Below are positions 1 through 8,023 of a stretch of DNA of 64,000 nucleotides, one piece after another. The stretch's first letter is position 1, and each line of letters begins with the position of its first letter. Source of the stretch: Shimia gijangensis (GTDB taxonomy: Bacteria > Pseudomonadota > Alphaproteobacteria > Rhodobacterales > Rhodobacteraceae). The translations under genes were made by a program, and so were the position numbers. The DNA lies in contig NZ_FQZQ01000009.1 in NCBI RefSeq assembly GCF_900142085.1, forward strand, positions 62,001 through 126,000, in the 5' to 3' direction. A model generated the notes under the pieces. The model saw only the letters and a list, made by a program, of their open reading frames with translations, searched no databases and was not told the origin of the DNA.

Positions 1-1438
1 ATTCCATGTTGAAAATCAAACGTTCATCACAGGGCGCAACCCTAAGGATATTTGTAGTTCCGGGCACATTGAACGGCAGACCAGCGGTCACCACGATCTG
101 GTCTTCGGGTCCGGCAAAGCCACCTTGGGTGGCGGCACGTGCCGCGGATACCACGGCCATCTTAAAGCGGCTGACGTCCTCGGCGATGACACAGTTTGTG
201 CCCCAACTCAGAGCCAGACGGCGTGCGGTCCCGCGCAAGGATGTCAGAGCGATGATCGGAACACGAGGCCGTTCGCGCGCGGTCAAAAGCGCAGTGGTGC
301 CTGATTCTGTAAAACAGCAGATGGCCTTGATCGGTGTGGTTTCTGCCACTTCCCGAGCGGCGGCCACTATCGCGTCAGCCACGCTGGAACGTGGTGCACT
401 CCGCGAGGCTTCGATCACCTGACGATATGTTGAATCGCGCTCTACTTCGACGGCCACGTCGTTCATTGTGGTGACCGCTTCGATGGGATAGCTCCCGGCC
501 GCAGATTCCGCAGACAACATGATGGCATCTGCACCTTCGTAAATGGCGGTGGCCACATCCGAGACTTCTGCCCGCGTGGGCATCGGGCTTTCGATCATGC
601 TTTCGAGCATTTGGGTGGCCACAATCACCGGTTTGGCCGCAAACCGACATTTGCGCACAAGGCGTTTCTGGATGGGCGGCACGCTACTGACGGGCAGTTC
701 CACACCCAAATCACCGCGAGCCACCATAATGCCATCCGACGCCGCGAGAATGGCGTCAAAGTGTTCAACGGCGGCGGGTTTCTCAATTTTGGAAAGGATC
801 GAAGCACGCCCTTGCGCCAATTCACGCGCTTCATTGACGTCTTCGGCGCGCTGCACAAAACTCAGCGCGAGCCAATCCACGCCCAAACCGCAAACAAATT
901 CCAGATCGTCCCGGTCTTTTTCCGAAAGCGCCGCAAGAGGCAGGACCACATCCGGCACGTTCACGCCCTTGCGATCGGAAATAGTGCCTCCGGCAACAAC
1001 CACACAATCCGCAAAATCGGGTCCGCAATCTTCAACCTTCAACCGAATTTTGCCGTCATTGACCAATAAAGACGATCCAACTTTCAAAGCCTGAAAAATC
1101 TCGGCATGTGGCAGGCAAACCCGGCTTGCATCGCCTTCGGCAGAATTCAGGTCCAGCCGGAACTTGGCGCCTTCTTCAAGCTCTTCGCTGTCATTGGCAA
1201 AAACACCGACACGAAGTTTTGGCCCCTGAAGGTCCGCAAGAATGGCAATCGGGCTTGCCAGATCTTTCTCGATCTGACGAATAATCCGGTGCTTTTCACG
1301 AATCTCGTCATGGCTGCCGTGGCTCATGTTCAGACGAAACACGTCCGCGCCGGCCTCGTGCAACGCGCGGATCATGTCGTAGGTTTCACTTGCCGGGCCC
1401 AAAGTGGCCACGATTTTCACATTTCTTAAACGTCTCAT
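1..1438 (-). CDS. pyk: Pyruvate kinase (3' end cut by window edge)
   Basis: Catalyses phosphoenolpyruvate + ADP to pyruvate + ATP, the last step of glycolysis and of the Entner-Doudoroff route, in the cytoplasm. Translation from the ATG at 1438 begins MRRLRNVKIVATLGPAS, followed by the substrate loop FRLNMSHG, then SKIEKPAAVEHFD (catalytic Lys region) and MVARGDLGVELP, the metal-binding signature. About 479 codons are visible with no stop before position 1. Family proteins are about 480 residues, so at most a few codons are missing. It is divergent from the N-formylglutamate amidohydrolase gene. The eda and edd genes at the other end of the window feed the same pathway. The family is certain. 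Confidence 0.95.
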   Translation of the reverse strand, partial: MRRLRNVKIVATLGPASETYDMIRALHEAGADVFRLNMSHGSHDEIREKHRIIRQIEKDLASPIAILADLQGPKLRVGVFANDSEELEEGAKFRLDLNSAEGDASRVCLPHAEIFQALKVGSSLLVNDGKIRLKVEDCGPDFADCVVVAGGTISDRKGVNVPDVVLPLAALSEKDRDDLEFVCGLGVDWLALSFVQRAEDVNEARELAQGRASILSKIEKPAAVEHFDAILAASDGIMVARGDLGVELPVSSVPPIQKRLVRKCRFAAKPVIVATQMLESMIESPMPTRAEVSDVATAIYEGADAIMLSAESAAGSYPIEAVTTMNDVAVEVERDSTYRQVIEASRSAPRSSVADAIVAAAREVAETTPIKAICCFTESGTTALLTARERPRVPIIALTSLRGTARRLALSWGTNCVIAEDVSRFKMAVVSAARAATQGGFAGPEDQIVVTAGLPFNVPGTTNILRVAPCDERLIFNME

Positions 1439-1555
1439 CAGTTTTTGCGCCCCTGCGCCAAATTGTTATCGCTAACATTGCTCGCGTCGCTTATCGGCTA
1501 TTTCCATTTCCTAAGCAACTGGCCTAAGTCTTTTGCTGAAGGATACGACACGAAT

Positions 1556-2299
1556 ATGACTTACCACCCTTTTTACATCCACGGCGCCGAACGTAAATCA
1601 CGTTGGTTGATTACCGTGGATCACGCATCAAACCATGTGCCTGTCGAAATCAACGGCGGCGATCTGGGCTTGAACCCCGCAGACATGAACCGCCACATCG
1701 CCTATGATGTCGGTGCTTTGGGCTGTTCGTTGCGTTTGGGGGAATTGCTGGATGCTCCGGTGATTGCGTCAAACTTTTCGCGTTTGGTGATTGATCCCAA
1801 CCGGGGCGAAGATGATCCGACTTTGGTGATGCATCTTTATGATGGCACTATTATTCCAGCCAACCGGCACATTGACGATGTTGAAATCGAACGCCGTAAA
1901 AATGCGTATTACCGCCCCTACCACAAGGCGTTAAGCGCCTTGGCCGGCGCCCGCGACGATGTCATCATCATCGCCATGCACAGCTTTTCACCCAAGTTGA
2001 ATGGCCGGTCGCCACGACCTTGGGAAATTGGCATTCTGCACGCCCCTCAGAATGAACGCTTTGGCGTGCCACTGGTTGAACGCCTGATGCAGGAAAGTGA
2101 CCTGACGGTCGGTGACAATGAGCCCTACGCAGGCCATTTGCCGGGTGACTCAGTGGATCAGCATGCATTTCAGGACGGGCGGCTGAACGCACTGATCGAA
2201 TTGCGACAGGACGTGATTGCAACACAAGAGGGCCAGATATCCTGGGCCGAGCGCCTTGCGCCCATTTTCACGGACGTACTTGAGACCACAGGACTATGA
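1556..2299 (+). CDS. N-formylglutamate amidohydrolase family protein
   Basis: A 247-residue FGase-family protein. Characterised members hydrolyse N-formyl-L-glutamate to glutamate and formate, as in histidine breakdown. Visible family motifs are VDHASNHVP near residue 20, FSRLVIDPNR near residue 75 and AMHSFSP near residue 140, which carry the likely metal-binding His/Asp/Glu. The frame stays open upstream to 1445, but the ATG at 1556 has GAAGGA 12 bases upstream and gives the family's usual N-terminus. No other hut genes are nearby, so the substrate may differ (other N-acyl amino acids or peptides). A tautomerase-family gene follows after 3 bases and is probably co-transcribed. Confidence 0.85.
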   Translation: MTYHPFYIHGAERKSRWLITVDHASNHVPVEINGGDLGLNPADMNRHIAYDVGALGCSLRLGELLDAPVIASNFSRLVIDPNRGEDDPTLVMHLYDGTIIPANRHIDDVEIERRKNAYYRPYHKALSALAGARDDVIIIAMHSFSPKLNGRSPRPWEIGILHAPQNERFGVPLVERLMQESDLTVGDNEPYAGHLPGDSVDQHAFQDGRLNALIELRQDVIATQEGQISWAERLAPIFTDVLETTGL

Positions 2300-2302
2300 A
2301 CG

Positions 2303-2650
2303 ATGCCCCATCTGATCCTTGAGCATTCCGCCGAGCTGGCGACTTCACATGACCTGCAGGCACTCGTCGATGATCTGTTTGAGACCGCCTGCGCGCACCC
2401 CGCCATCTCGGCCAACCCCAGTGCGGTGAAGGTGCGCAGCAATGCCTGTCAGCATCTGCGCAGTGGCGTGTCGCCCGAGACCTTTGCCCACCTTGAATTG
2501 CGCCTATTGCCTGGTCGCTCATCCGAGACCAAAGCAGACTTGGCGGGTGCTTTGCTGAAAGCTCTGGAACGTCACCTCCCGAAGGTCGGCAGCCTGAGCG
2601 TTGAACCTGTGGAAATGGACGCGGCGACTTATGTAAAGCGCACGCTCTGA
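2303..2650 (+). CDS. 5-carboxymethyl-2-hydroxymuconate isomerase-like protein
   Basis: A 115-residue tautomerase-superfamily protein beginning MPHLILEHSAEL, so the catalytic proline follows the initiator Met as expected. HpaF-type enzymes isomerise 5-carboxymethyl-2-hydroxymuconate in homoprotocatechuate degradation. The residues that support the CHMI branch are the N-terminal PHLILE and the C-terminal segment SVEPVEMDAATYVKR. No homoprotocatechuate genes are nearby, so the physiological substrate is open. It starts 3 bases after the amidohydrolase stop and is presumably in the same transcript. Confidence 0.75.
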   Translation: MPHLILEHSAELATSHDLQALVDDLFETACAHPAISANPSAVKVRSNACQHLRSGVSPETFAHLELRLLPGRSSETKADLAGALLKALERHLPKVGSLSVEPVEMDAATYVKRTL

Positions 2651-2779
2651 ACGCCCTTGAGGGACGTAACGCGGCGTCATCGGCATGGCGAACAAAGCTG
2701 CAAATTCTTGCAGCATCGCCTACGAGCCCCCATATTTCAGGCAAGCAAGACACGCTGTTTCTCAAGAAAGGAGACCGCT

Positions 2780-3022
2780 ATGACATATGAAATCCTAACC
2801 GCCTTTTTCGGCTGGATGACCGTTATCAACTTTGCTCTGCTGGCGGTCTCCGGCATCGCTGTGCTGGCAATGCGCGACTGGATAACGTCCATTCATATGC
2901 GGATGTTCAAGATGGATGAAAAGGACGTGCACAACGCCTATTTCAACTATCTCGCACAGTACAAAGTGGCGACAATCGTGTTGTCACTGGCACCCTATCT
3001 GGCGCTGCGTTTCGCAGGATAG
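2780..3022 (+). CDS. Small membrane protein (DUF6868-like)
   Basis: An 80-residue protein with two predicted membrane spans: about residues 7-30 (AFFGWMTVINFALLAVSGIA) and a C-terminal one around LSLAPYLAL. A charged segment between them carries a conserved-looking HMRMFKMDEKDVHNAYF. The ATG at 2780 is preceded by AAAGGAG seven bases upstream, so the longer open frame from 2657 is not used. From memory this matches the small DUF6868 family common in marine Proteobacteria. Function is unknown. A strong hairpin follows 20 bases after the stop. Confidence 0.75.
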   Translation: MTYEILTAFFGWMTVINFALLAVSGIAVLAMRDWITSIHMRMFKMDEKDVHNAYFNYLAQYKVATIVLSLAPYLALRFAG

Positions 3023-3042
3023 CCATAGGAATATACCGACTA

Positions 3043-3065
3043 CAAAGGCCCCCCGGGGGCCTTTG
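3043..3065 (+). terminator. Hairpin terminator after the DUF6868-like gene
   Basis: A near-perfect inverted repeat with arms CAAAGGCCCCC and GGGGGCCTTTG, followed by TCTTG. It lies 20 bases after the stop at 3022 and before the next gene at 3128. The T tract is short, so it is a likely but not ideal intrinsic terminator. Confidence 0.7.
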
Positions 3066-3127
3066 TCTTGTGGCGAATGGCTCGTCCGCACAAAACTTGG
3101 CAAAACCCATTTACCGGAGCTGACCTG

Positions 3128-3451
3128 ATGAACATCGACAAACAAACCCAGATCGAAATAGAAGCTGCGGCCTTTCGCACGTTGCGCGCCCACCTGATGG
3201 AAAAGCGCACGGACGTGCAAAACATCGACATGATGAACCTAGCCGGGTTTTGCCGCAACTGCTTGTCGCGTTGGTACCAAGAGGCCGCCAATGAACGCGG
3301 CATCGAAATGGACAAAACCCAAGCCCGCGAAATCTACTACGGCATGACCATGGACGAATGGAAGGCCACCTACCAGACCGACGCCAGTGCCGAAAAGCAG
3401 GCCGAATTCAAAGTGGCCTTTGCCGAGAACGTGGGCGAAGACAAAGGCTAA
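3128..3451 (+). CDS. DUF1244 domain protein
   Basis: A 107-residue soluble protein of the DUF1244 family, which is widespread in alpha- and gammaproteobacteria. Recognisable blocks are AAFRTLRAHL near residue 13, NIDMMNLAGFCRNCLSRWY near residues 33-52, and REIYYGMTMDEWKATYQT near residue 69. The CRNC pair could bind metal, but that is inference. The start at 3128 was chosen over the open frame from 3068 because the family begins at this point. No function is established. It stands alone between two hairpins. Confidence 0.85.
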   Translation: MNIDKQTQIEIEAAAFRTLRAHLMEKRTDVQNIDMMNLAGFCRNCLSRWYQEAANERGIEMDKTQAREIYYGMTMDEWKATYQTDASAEKQAEFKVAFAENVGEDKG

Positions 3452-3568
3452 GTCGGAGCGCTCGGAAGTATCTGCCTTTCGAGCTTTCCGGATCTTCGCT
3501 TCGATTTTCCAAACGACTATTTTCTCACATCGTGAGAGCGGTTTTGCATACCCGTCTCAAAATGGATG

Positions 3569-3591
3569 CGCCCCCGGTTTGACCGAGGGCG
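3569..3591 (-). terminator. Hairpin downstream of the fasciclin gene
   Basis: Read on the minus strand, arms CGCCCTCGGT and ACCGGGGGCG pair over ten positions with one G:U and a 3-base loop, followed by CATCCATTTTG. It lies just after the fasciclin stop at 3614. The T tract is weak. Confidence 0.5.
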
Positions 3592-3613
3592 TTTGGTGTG
3601 CATGCCAAAGGCG

Positions 3614-4135
3614 TCAGTGGCAGTTTGGACGCGCCCCAGGGATCAGCACCTTATCAATCACATGGATCACGCCATTGTCAGCTTGGATATCAGCGATGAT
3701 GACATTGGCGACATCGCCCGTGCCGTCCGCAATCGTGACACCGTCAGACGATTTGGTGATACACAGACGCTTGTCGGCCAGAACCGGTTTGAAGTAGGTC
3801 GAGCCAGACGGGATCTGTGCAGCGGGCAGGTTTCGGTCATCGACGTGGTATAGCAAGATGTTGGTGAGCTGGCCCTTGTTTTCCGGCTTGAGCAGCGTTT
3901 CGACGGTGCCTGCTGGCAGTGCGGCGAAGGCATCATTGACAGGCGCATACACTGTAAATGGGCCCGGGCCCGACAGGGTTTCGGCCAGCCCGGCTGCGCT
4001 AACTGCGGCAACAAGAGTCGAGAAGCGTTCATCTCCGGCGGCAATTTCAACGATGTTGCTGGCGTTCGCAAAGGTACCAGCAACAGAGAAAGCGGCGGCG
4101 GCGAGAGTTGTGGCGAGAGGGGTGCGGTTAAACAT
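3614..4135 (-). CDS. Secreted fasciclin (FAS1) domain protein
   Basis: A 173-residue exported protein. Residues 1-25 form a signal peptide (Ala-rich core ending near FANAS). One FAS1 domain follows: FSTLVAAVSAAGLAETLSG, then the H1-type motif FTVYAPVNDAFAALP and a C-terminal NGVIHVIDKVLIP. FAS1 domains mediate adhesion or extracellular interactions, and single-domain bacterial versions are common in marine Rhodobacteraceae. It ends in ARPNCH. Two cysteines near the C-terminus (LCIT and NCH) could form a disulfide in the periplasm. It is monocistronic and divergent from the XRE-cupin regulator gene. Confidence 0.88.
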   Translation of the reverse strand: MFNRTPLATTLAAAAFSVAGTFANASNIVEIAAGDERFSTLVAAVSAAGLAETLSGPGPFTVYAPVNDAFAALPAGTVETLLKPENKGQLTNILLYHVDDRNLPAAQIPSGSTYFKPVLADKRLCITKSSDGVTIADGTGDVANVIIADIQADNGVIHVIDKVLIPGARPNCH

Positions 4136-4301
4136 GTTTCGTCCTTTTCATGGCTATTGCATGCAGCGCATTTGCTGCTGTAATACTGTCATGAGGTGAA
4201 AAAGTTGTTCCCACAATGCAATTTTGCGCATTATGAACTATTTTTTCTTTGGGTGAAAATGCAAGCCCCGATGTTGAACCAAAAGTAAAAGTGAGGTCGA
4301 A

Positions 4302-4889
4302 ATGTTGAGTGATGTGCTTTCAGAAGGGCTGGGAATCTACCAAATCGGCCCAAAGATTCGATTCTTACGGACTGCCAAATCGCTTGGACTGGCCCAATTA
4401 GGAGACCACACCGGGCTTTCAGCAGGCATGCTGTCAAAAATTGAAAGAGGCCAGGTTACTCCGACGCTTCCGACATTGATGAAAATCGCGTTGGTTTTTG
4501 GGGTGGGTTTGGAACATTTCTTCCAGGAAAGCGAAGAACCAACGCTTGCAGTCATCCGAGCCAAGAAGCGGATCAAGCTTCCAAACACAACTGAAGTCAT
4601 GCCAAGCTACTATTTCGAGAGTTTGGATTTTGCTGTGAACGATCGACCAATCGACGCCTATCTTGTCGAGTTTATGCCCAGAACCGCCGCGACGGTTCCG
4701 CACGAGCATAGCGGCATAGAATTGGTCTACGTTTTGTCCGGCGAAGTCAAAATCACCATTCACAACGAAGTGCATGAACTGGGGGCCAGTGACTCGATGT
4801 ATTTCGATTCCCAATATCCCCACACATACAAATGCGGTGGCCAAGACAGAGCCAGCGCAATCGTCGTCGCTGCCAAAGAATGCGGTTAG
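4302..4889 (+). CDS. XRE-family regulator with C-terminal cupin domain
   Basis: A 195-residue transcription factor. Residues about 17-72 form an HTH_XRE domain (IRFLRTAKSLGLAQLGDHTGLSAGMLSKIERG). Residues about 110-190 form a cupin, with VPHEHSGIELVYVLSGEVKI and a C-terminal YFDSQYPHTYKC as putative effector or metal-binding strands. Such XRE-cupin proteins often control amino-acid or polyamine catabolism genes. It converges on the dat-dgcA-dgcN unit, so a regulatory link to D-amino-acid use is possible but is only neighbourhood inference. The upstream region has an imperfect inverted repeat AATGC/GCATT near 4215-4232 that could be its operator. Confidence 0.85.
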   Translation: MLSDVLSEGLGIYQIGPKIRFLRTAKSLGLAQLGDHTGLSAGMLSKIERGQVTPTLPTLMKIALVFGVGLEHFFQESEEPTLAVIRAKKRIKLPNTTEVMPSYYFESLDFAVNDRPIDAYLVEFMPRTAATVPHEHSGIELVYVLSGEVKITIHNEVHELGASDSMYFDSQYPHTYKCGGQDRASAIVVAAKECG

Positions 4890-4961
4890 CAGGATGCCAC
4901 AATGCCAATACGAAACGGATATCCATAGGTCAGCAGAATGTAGACGTTAATCTGGCCAGCT

Positions 4962-5825
4962 TCAGATCGCGGCCTGAAGACTCTCTTCCAGATAAATCTC
5001 GCGTAGGCGCTTTGCGATTCGGCCCGGTGTGCCGTCACCCAGTTGCACCCCGTCGATCGAGACCACCGGCATGACAAAAGCGCTGGCCGAGGTCACGAAG
5101 GCTTCGTCTGCCTCTTTTGCCTCGTCGATGGTGAACAGGCGCTCAACGATTTCCATCTGCGCCTCTTCGGCCATGCGCATGACGGCCTTACGGGTGATGC
5201 CATGCAGGATATCGTTCGACAGCGGGCGGGTGACGATCTTGCCGTCTTTCACGAAATAAGCGTTGTTTGATGTGCCTTCGGTCACATAACCATCTTCGAT
5301 CAGCCAGGCGTCATCGGCACCGGCCTTTTTGGCCATCATCTTACCCATCGATGGGTAAAGAAGTTGCGTGGTTTTGATGTCACGGCGATGCCAGCGAATG
5401 TCGGGAATCGCGATCACCGAAATGCCTTTTTGCGCTGCCGGGCTGTTGGCGAGGCCAGGTTTGTTTTGTGTGAACAATACGATGGTCGGCTTAGTCGTTT
5501 CCGGATCGGGAAATACAAAATCACGGTCACCGTCGGACCCACGCGACACCTGCAAATACACCAGACCTTCGACAATGCCATTAACTTCAACCAGCTTGCG
5601 GTGAATCTCCAGCAGCTCGTCCTTGGTGCAGGGTGCGGCCATGTCCAGCTCGTCCAGAGAGCGTTTCAAACGCACGGCGTGGCCATCAAAGTCAATCAGC
5701 TTGCCATCCAGAACCGAAGTCACTTCGTAGACAGCATCCGCCATCAAAAATCCACGGTCAAAAATGGAAACCTTGGCTTCAGTCTCGGGCAGGTATTCGC
5801 CATTTACGTAAACGGTGCGTGTCAT
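4962..5825 (-). CDS. dat: D-amino-acid aminotransferase (class IV PLP)
   Basis: A 287-residue class IV aminotransferase that transfers the amino group of D-amino acids to 2-oxo acids, typically giving D-Glu from D-Ala and 2-oxoglutarate or the reverse. Motifs are DRGFLMADAVYEVTSV near residue 23 and PDIRWHRRDIKTTQLLYP with the PLP-binding Lys at 151. EGYV is replaced by DGYVTEGTSNNAYFV near residue 180, and NDILHGITR follows. The start at 5825 was chosen over the open frame from 5882, which would overlap dgcA. It sits 10 bases downstream of dgcA, in the same operon. D-Ala transaminase is the best name; branched-chain aminotransferase is less likely because of the WHRRDIK context. Confidence 0.88.
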   Translation of the reverse strand: MTRTVYVNGEYLPETEAKVSIFDRGFLMADAVYEVTSVLDGKLIDFDGHAVRLKRSLDELDMAAPCTKDELLEIHRKLVEVNGIVEGLVYLQVSRGSDGDRDFVFPDPETTKPTIVLFTQNKPGLANSPAAQKGISVIAIPDIRWHRRDIKTTQLLYPSMGKMMAKKAGADDAWLIEDGYVTEGTSNNAYFVKDGKIVTRPLSNDILHGITRKAVMRMAEEAQMEIVERLFTIDEAKEADEAFVTSASAFVMPVVSIDGVQLGDGTPGRIAKRLREIYLEESLQAAI

Positions 5826-5835
5826 GTTGGTCTCC

Positions 5836-6798
5836 TTAGCCCCAAAGTGCGGCCACGGGCGGGTGCACTCCGGAATCGTCAAAAGTCAAAGGTTGGTCGC
5901 GGTCTTCGGCCAACAGAAGCGGCCCGTCAAGGTCTGTTACCATCGCACCCTGCGCAACCAATGTCGCCGGGGCCATAGCAAGCGATGAGCCAACCATGCA
6001 GCCGACCATCACTTTGTAGCCTTCGACAAGTGCTGCATCACGCAAGGCAAGTGCCTCGGTCAACCCGCCGGTTTTGTCGAGTTTGATGTTCACCACATCG
6101 TATTTGCCCTTGAGGTTCGGCAGGCTGGTACGGTCATGACAGCTTTCGTCAGCGCAGACAGGCACCGGACGATCCATCCCAATCAATGCCTCGTCTTCAC
6201 CGGCAGGCAAAGGTTGCTCGACCAAGGCCACGCCCAGACGCACAAGATGCGGCGCAAGGTCAGCGTAAACCTCGGCGCTCCAGCCTTCGTTGGCGTCCAC
6301 AATGATGGTCGATTTTGGCGCACCCGCACGCACCGCCTCAAGCCGCGGCATATCATCCGGCGTGCCCAGCTTGATCTTGAGCAGCGGACGGAACGCATTT
6401 TTGGCGGCCTGTGCCTGCATCGCCTCAGGCGTATCAAGTGACAGGGTATAGGCGGTGATTTCCGGCCCCGGCGCGGGCAGACCGGCCAGTTCCCAAACCC
6501 GTTTGCCAGTTTTCTTGGCCTCAAGATCCCACAAGGCACAATCCAGTGCATTGCGCGCGGCCCCGGCGGGCAAGGTGTACAACCCGGCGCGTGACACCGG
6601 ACCTTTGACACCTTCAATCAGCGCCGTCACATTCTCTAACGTCTCTCCATATCGCGCATAGGGCACACATTCGCCCCAACCGGTCACACCGTCTTCGGTG
6701 ACGCGCACAGTCAGAACCTTAGATTCGGTCCGTGAGCCTCGTGAAATGGTAAAGACCTGTGCCAGCTTAAACACATCGCGCGATACTGAAATTTCCAA
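5836..6798 (-). CDS. dgcA: Enolase-superfamily racemase, N-acetyl-D-Glu racemase / dipeptide epimerase type
   Basis: A 320-residue enolase-superfamily enzyme of the dipeptide epimerase branch. Catalytic lysines are seen at KIK (141/143) and NIKLDKTGG (239). Metal ligands are at VDANEGW (Asp168), VEQPLP (Glu194) and ADESCH (Asp217). By sequence alone it would be called L-Ala-D/L-Glu epimerase. Its placement between dat and a DgcN-type protein matches the described D-glutamate route, in which DgcN acetylates D-Glu and DgcA racemises N-acetyl-D-Glu to the L form. I therefore favour that role, on context. Confidence 0.85.
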   Translation of the reverse strand: MEISVSRDVFKLAQVFTISRGSRTESKVLTVRVTEDGVTGWGECVPYARYGETLENVTALIEGVKGPVSRAGLYTLPAGAARNALDCALWDLEAKKTGKRVWELAGLPAPGPEITAYTLSLDTPEAMQAQAAKNAFRPLLKIKLGTPDDMPRLEAVRAGAPKSTIIVDANEGWSAEVYADLAPHLVRLGVALVEQPLPAGEDEALIGMDRPVPVCADESCHDRTSLPNLKGKYDVVNIKLDKTGGLTEALALRDAALVEGYKVMVGCMVGSSLAMAPATLVAQGAMVTDLDGPLLLAEDRDQPLTFDDSGVHPPVAALWG

Positions 6799-6825
6799 AC
6801 CTCAAACCCTCATCATCTGGTCAAA

Positions 6826-6858
6826 AATATCCCGGGGGTCCGGGGGCAGCGCCCCCGG
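6826..6858. repeat. Intergenic GC-rich hairpin element, copy 1
   Basis: AATATCCCGGGG is followed by a perfect hairpin CCGGGGGC-AGC-GCCCCCGG (6840-6858). It lies in the 73-base gap between dgcN and dgcA. The two blocks AATATCCCGGGG and GGGGGCAGCGCCCC recur in reverse orientation at 28094-28152, so this is a dispersed element. It could attenuate or stabilise the transcript between dgcN and dgcA. Confidence 0.7.
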
Positions 6859-6871
6859 CCTTCCCGGCTAC

Positions 6872-7879
6872 TTACATCGCCGCCAAGGCGTCGACCAGCT
6901 TGCCTGCGCCAAACCGATAAGGATCGGTGGCAGGCAGCCCCAAGCTTTCTTCCAGCCCCGCCAGATAGGATTTCGCATCCGCTTCACCCATGTGCTGGGT
7001 GTTGACGGAAATGCCCACCACTTGCGCATCCGGGTTGGCCACTTTGGCCAAGGTCAGCGCCACGTCGCGCAACTCTGCCAGAGATGGCTGTGTATAGGTC
7101 GGCAGGCCACGCATGTGTTCGCGGGTGGGCTCGTGGCTGAGGATCAATGCATCCGGCTGGCCACCGTGGATCAACGCCATGGTCACGCCGGAATAGGACA
7201 CGTGAAACAATGATCCTTGCCCCTCGATCAGGTCCCAGTGGTCGTCATCGTTGTCCGGGGTCAGCCATTCCACCGATCCGGCCATGAAATCGGCAATCAC
7301 GGCATCCAAGGGCACGCCGTCGCCGGTGATCAGAATGCCGGTCTGGCCAGTGGCGCGGAAGGTTGATTTCAGACCGCGCTCGCGCATCTCGGCGTCCATG
7401 GCCAGCGCGGTGTACATTTTGCCCACGGAACAATCGGTCCCTACTGCCAGACAACGTTTGCCCTTGCGCTTAATGCCATTGGCGATTGGGTAATCAACTT
7501 CGGGAACACGCACGTCGTGCAGGCTGCGACCACAGGCTTCGGCGACGGCAACCAGATCAGGCTCATCGCGCAGCAGGTTATGCAAACCGGAGGCAAGATC
7601 AAAGCCCTCTTCCAGCGCCATGACCAGCTCTTTTTTCCATTCTTTGGAAATCAAACCGCCCCGGTTGGCCACACCAATCACCAGCGTTTTGGCACCTGCC
7701 GCTTTGGCGTCTTCCAAGGACATATCCGTCAACCCCAGGTCTGCTTTGCAGCCGTCCATGCGAAATTGACCCACAGCGTTTTCAGGACGCCAGTCTTTAA
7801 TTCCCTGGGCGACCTTTGCGGCCAGTTGGTCAGGCGCATCGCCCAAAAACAGCAAATACGGTGTTTCAATCATCGACAT
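6872..7879 (-). CDS. dgcN: N-acetyltransferase DgcN (DUF1611 family)
   Basis: A 335-residue DUF1611-family protein. The C-terminal half carries a P-loop-like stretch GTDCSVGKMYTALAM near residue 155, which aligns with the dethiobiotin-synthetase-like fold of this family. HGGQPDALILSHEP, GISVNTQHM and the acidic DNDDDHWDLIEGQGSLFH are further family blocks. In the D-glutamate catabolic pathway DgcN uses acetyl-CoA to N-acetylate D-Glu, and the adjacent DgcA then racemises the product. The ATG at 7879 is preceded by AAGGGG about 11 bases upstream. It is first of the dgcN-dgcA-dat set. Without that context it would only be called a DUF1611 protein. Confidence 0.85.
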   Translation of the reverse strand: MSMIETPYLLFLGDAPDQLAAKVAQGIKDWRPENAVGQFRMDGCKADLGLTDMSLEDAKAAGAKTLVIGVANRGGLISKEWKKELVMALEEGFDLASGLHNLLRDEPDLVAVAEACGRSLHDVRVPEVDYPIANGIKRKGKRCLAVGTDCSVGKMYTALAMDAEMRERGLKSTFRATGQTGILITGDGVPLDAVIADFMAGSVEWLTPDNDDDHWDLIEGQGSLFHVSYSGVTMALIHGGQPDALILSHEPTREHMRGLPTYTQPSLAELRDVALTLAKVANPDAQVVGISVNTQHMGEADAKSYLAGLEESLGLPATDPYRFGAGKLVDALAAM

Positions 7880-8023
7880 CGCGCATCATCCCCTTGAAGT
7901 GAAAATTCTGCGATAGTTTCCACTTCTTTTTGGGCAAATGCATACGAAAGGCGACGGATTCTCCATCACTGGGGGGATTTTCTTGCTCTATTTCCGAAAT
8001 ATTTCGAAGAATTTCCCAACACG

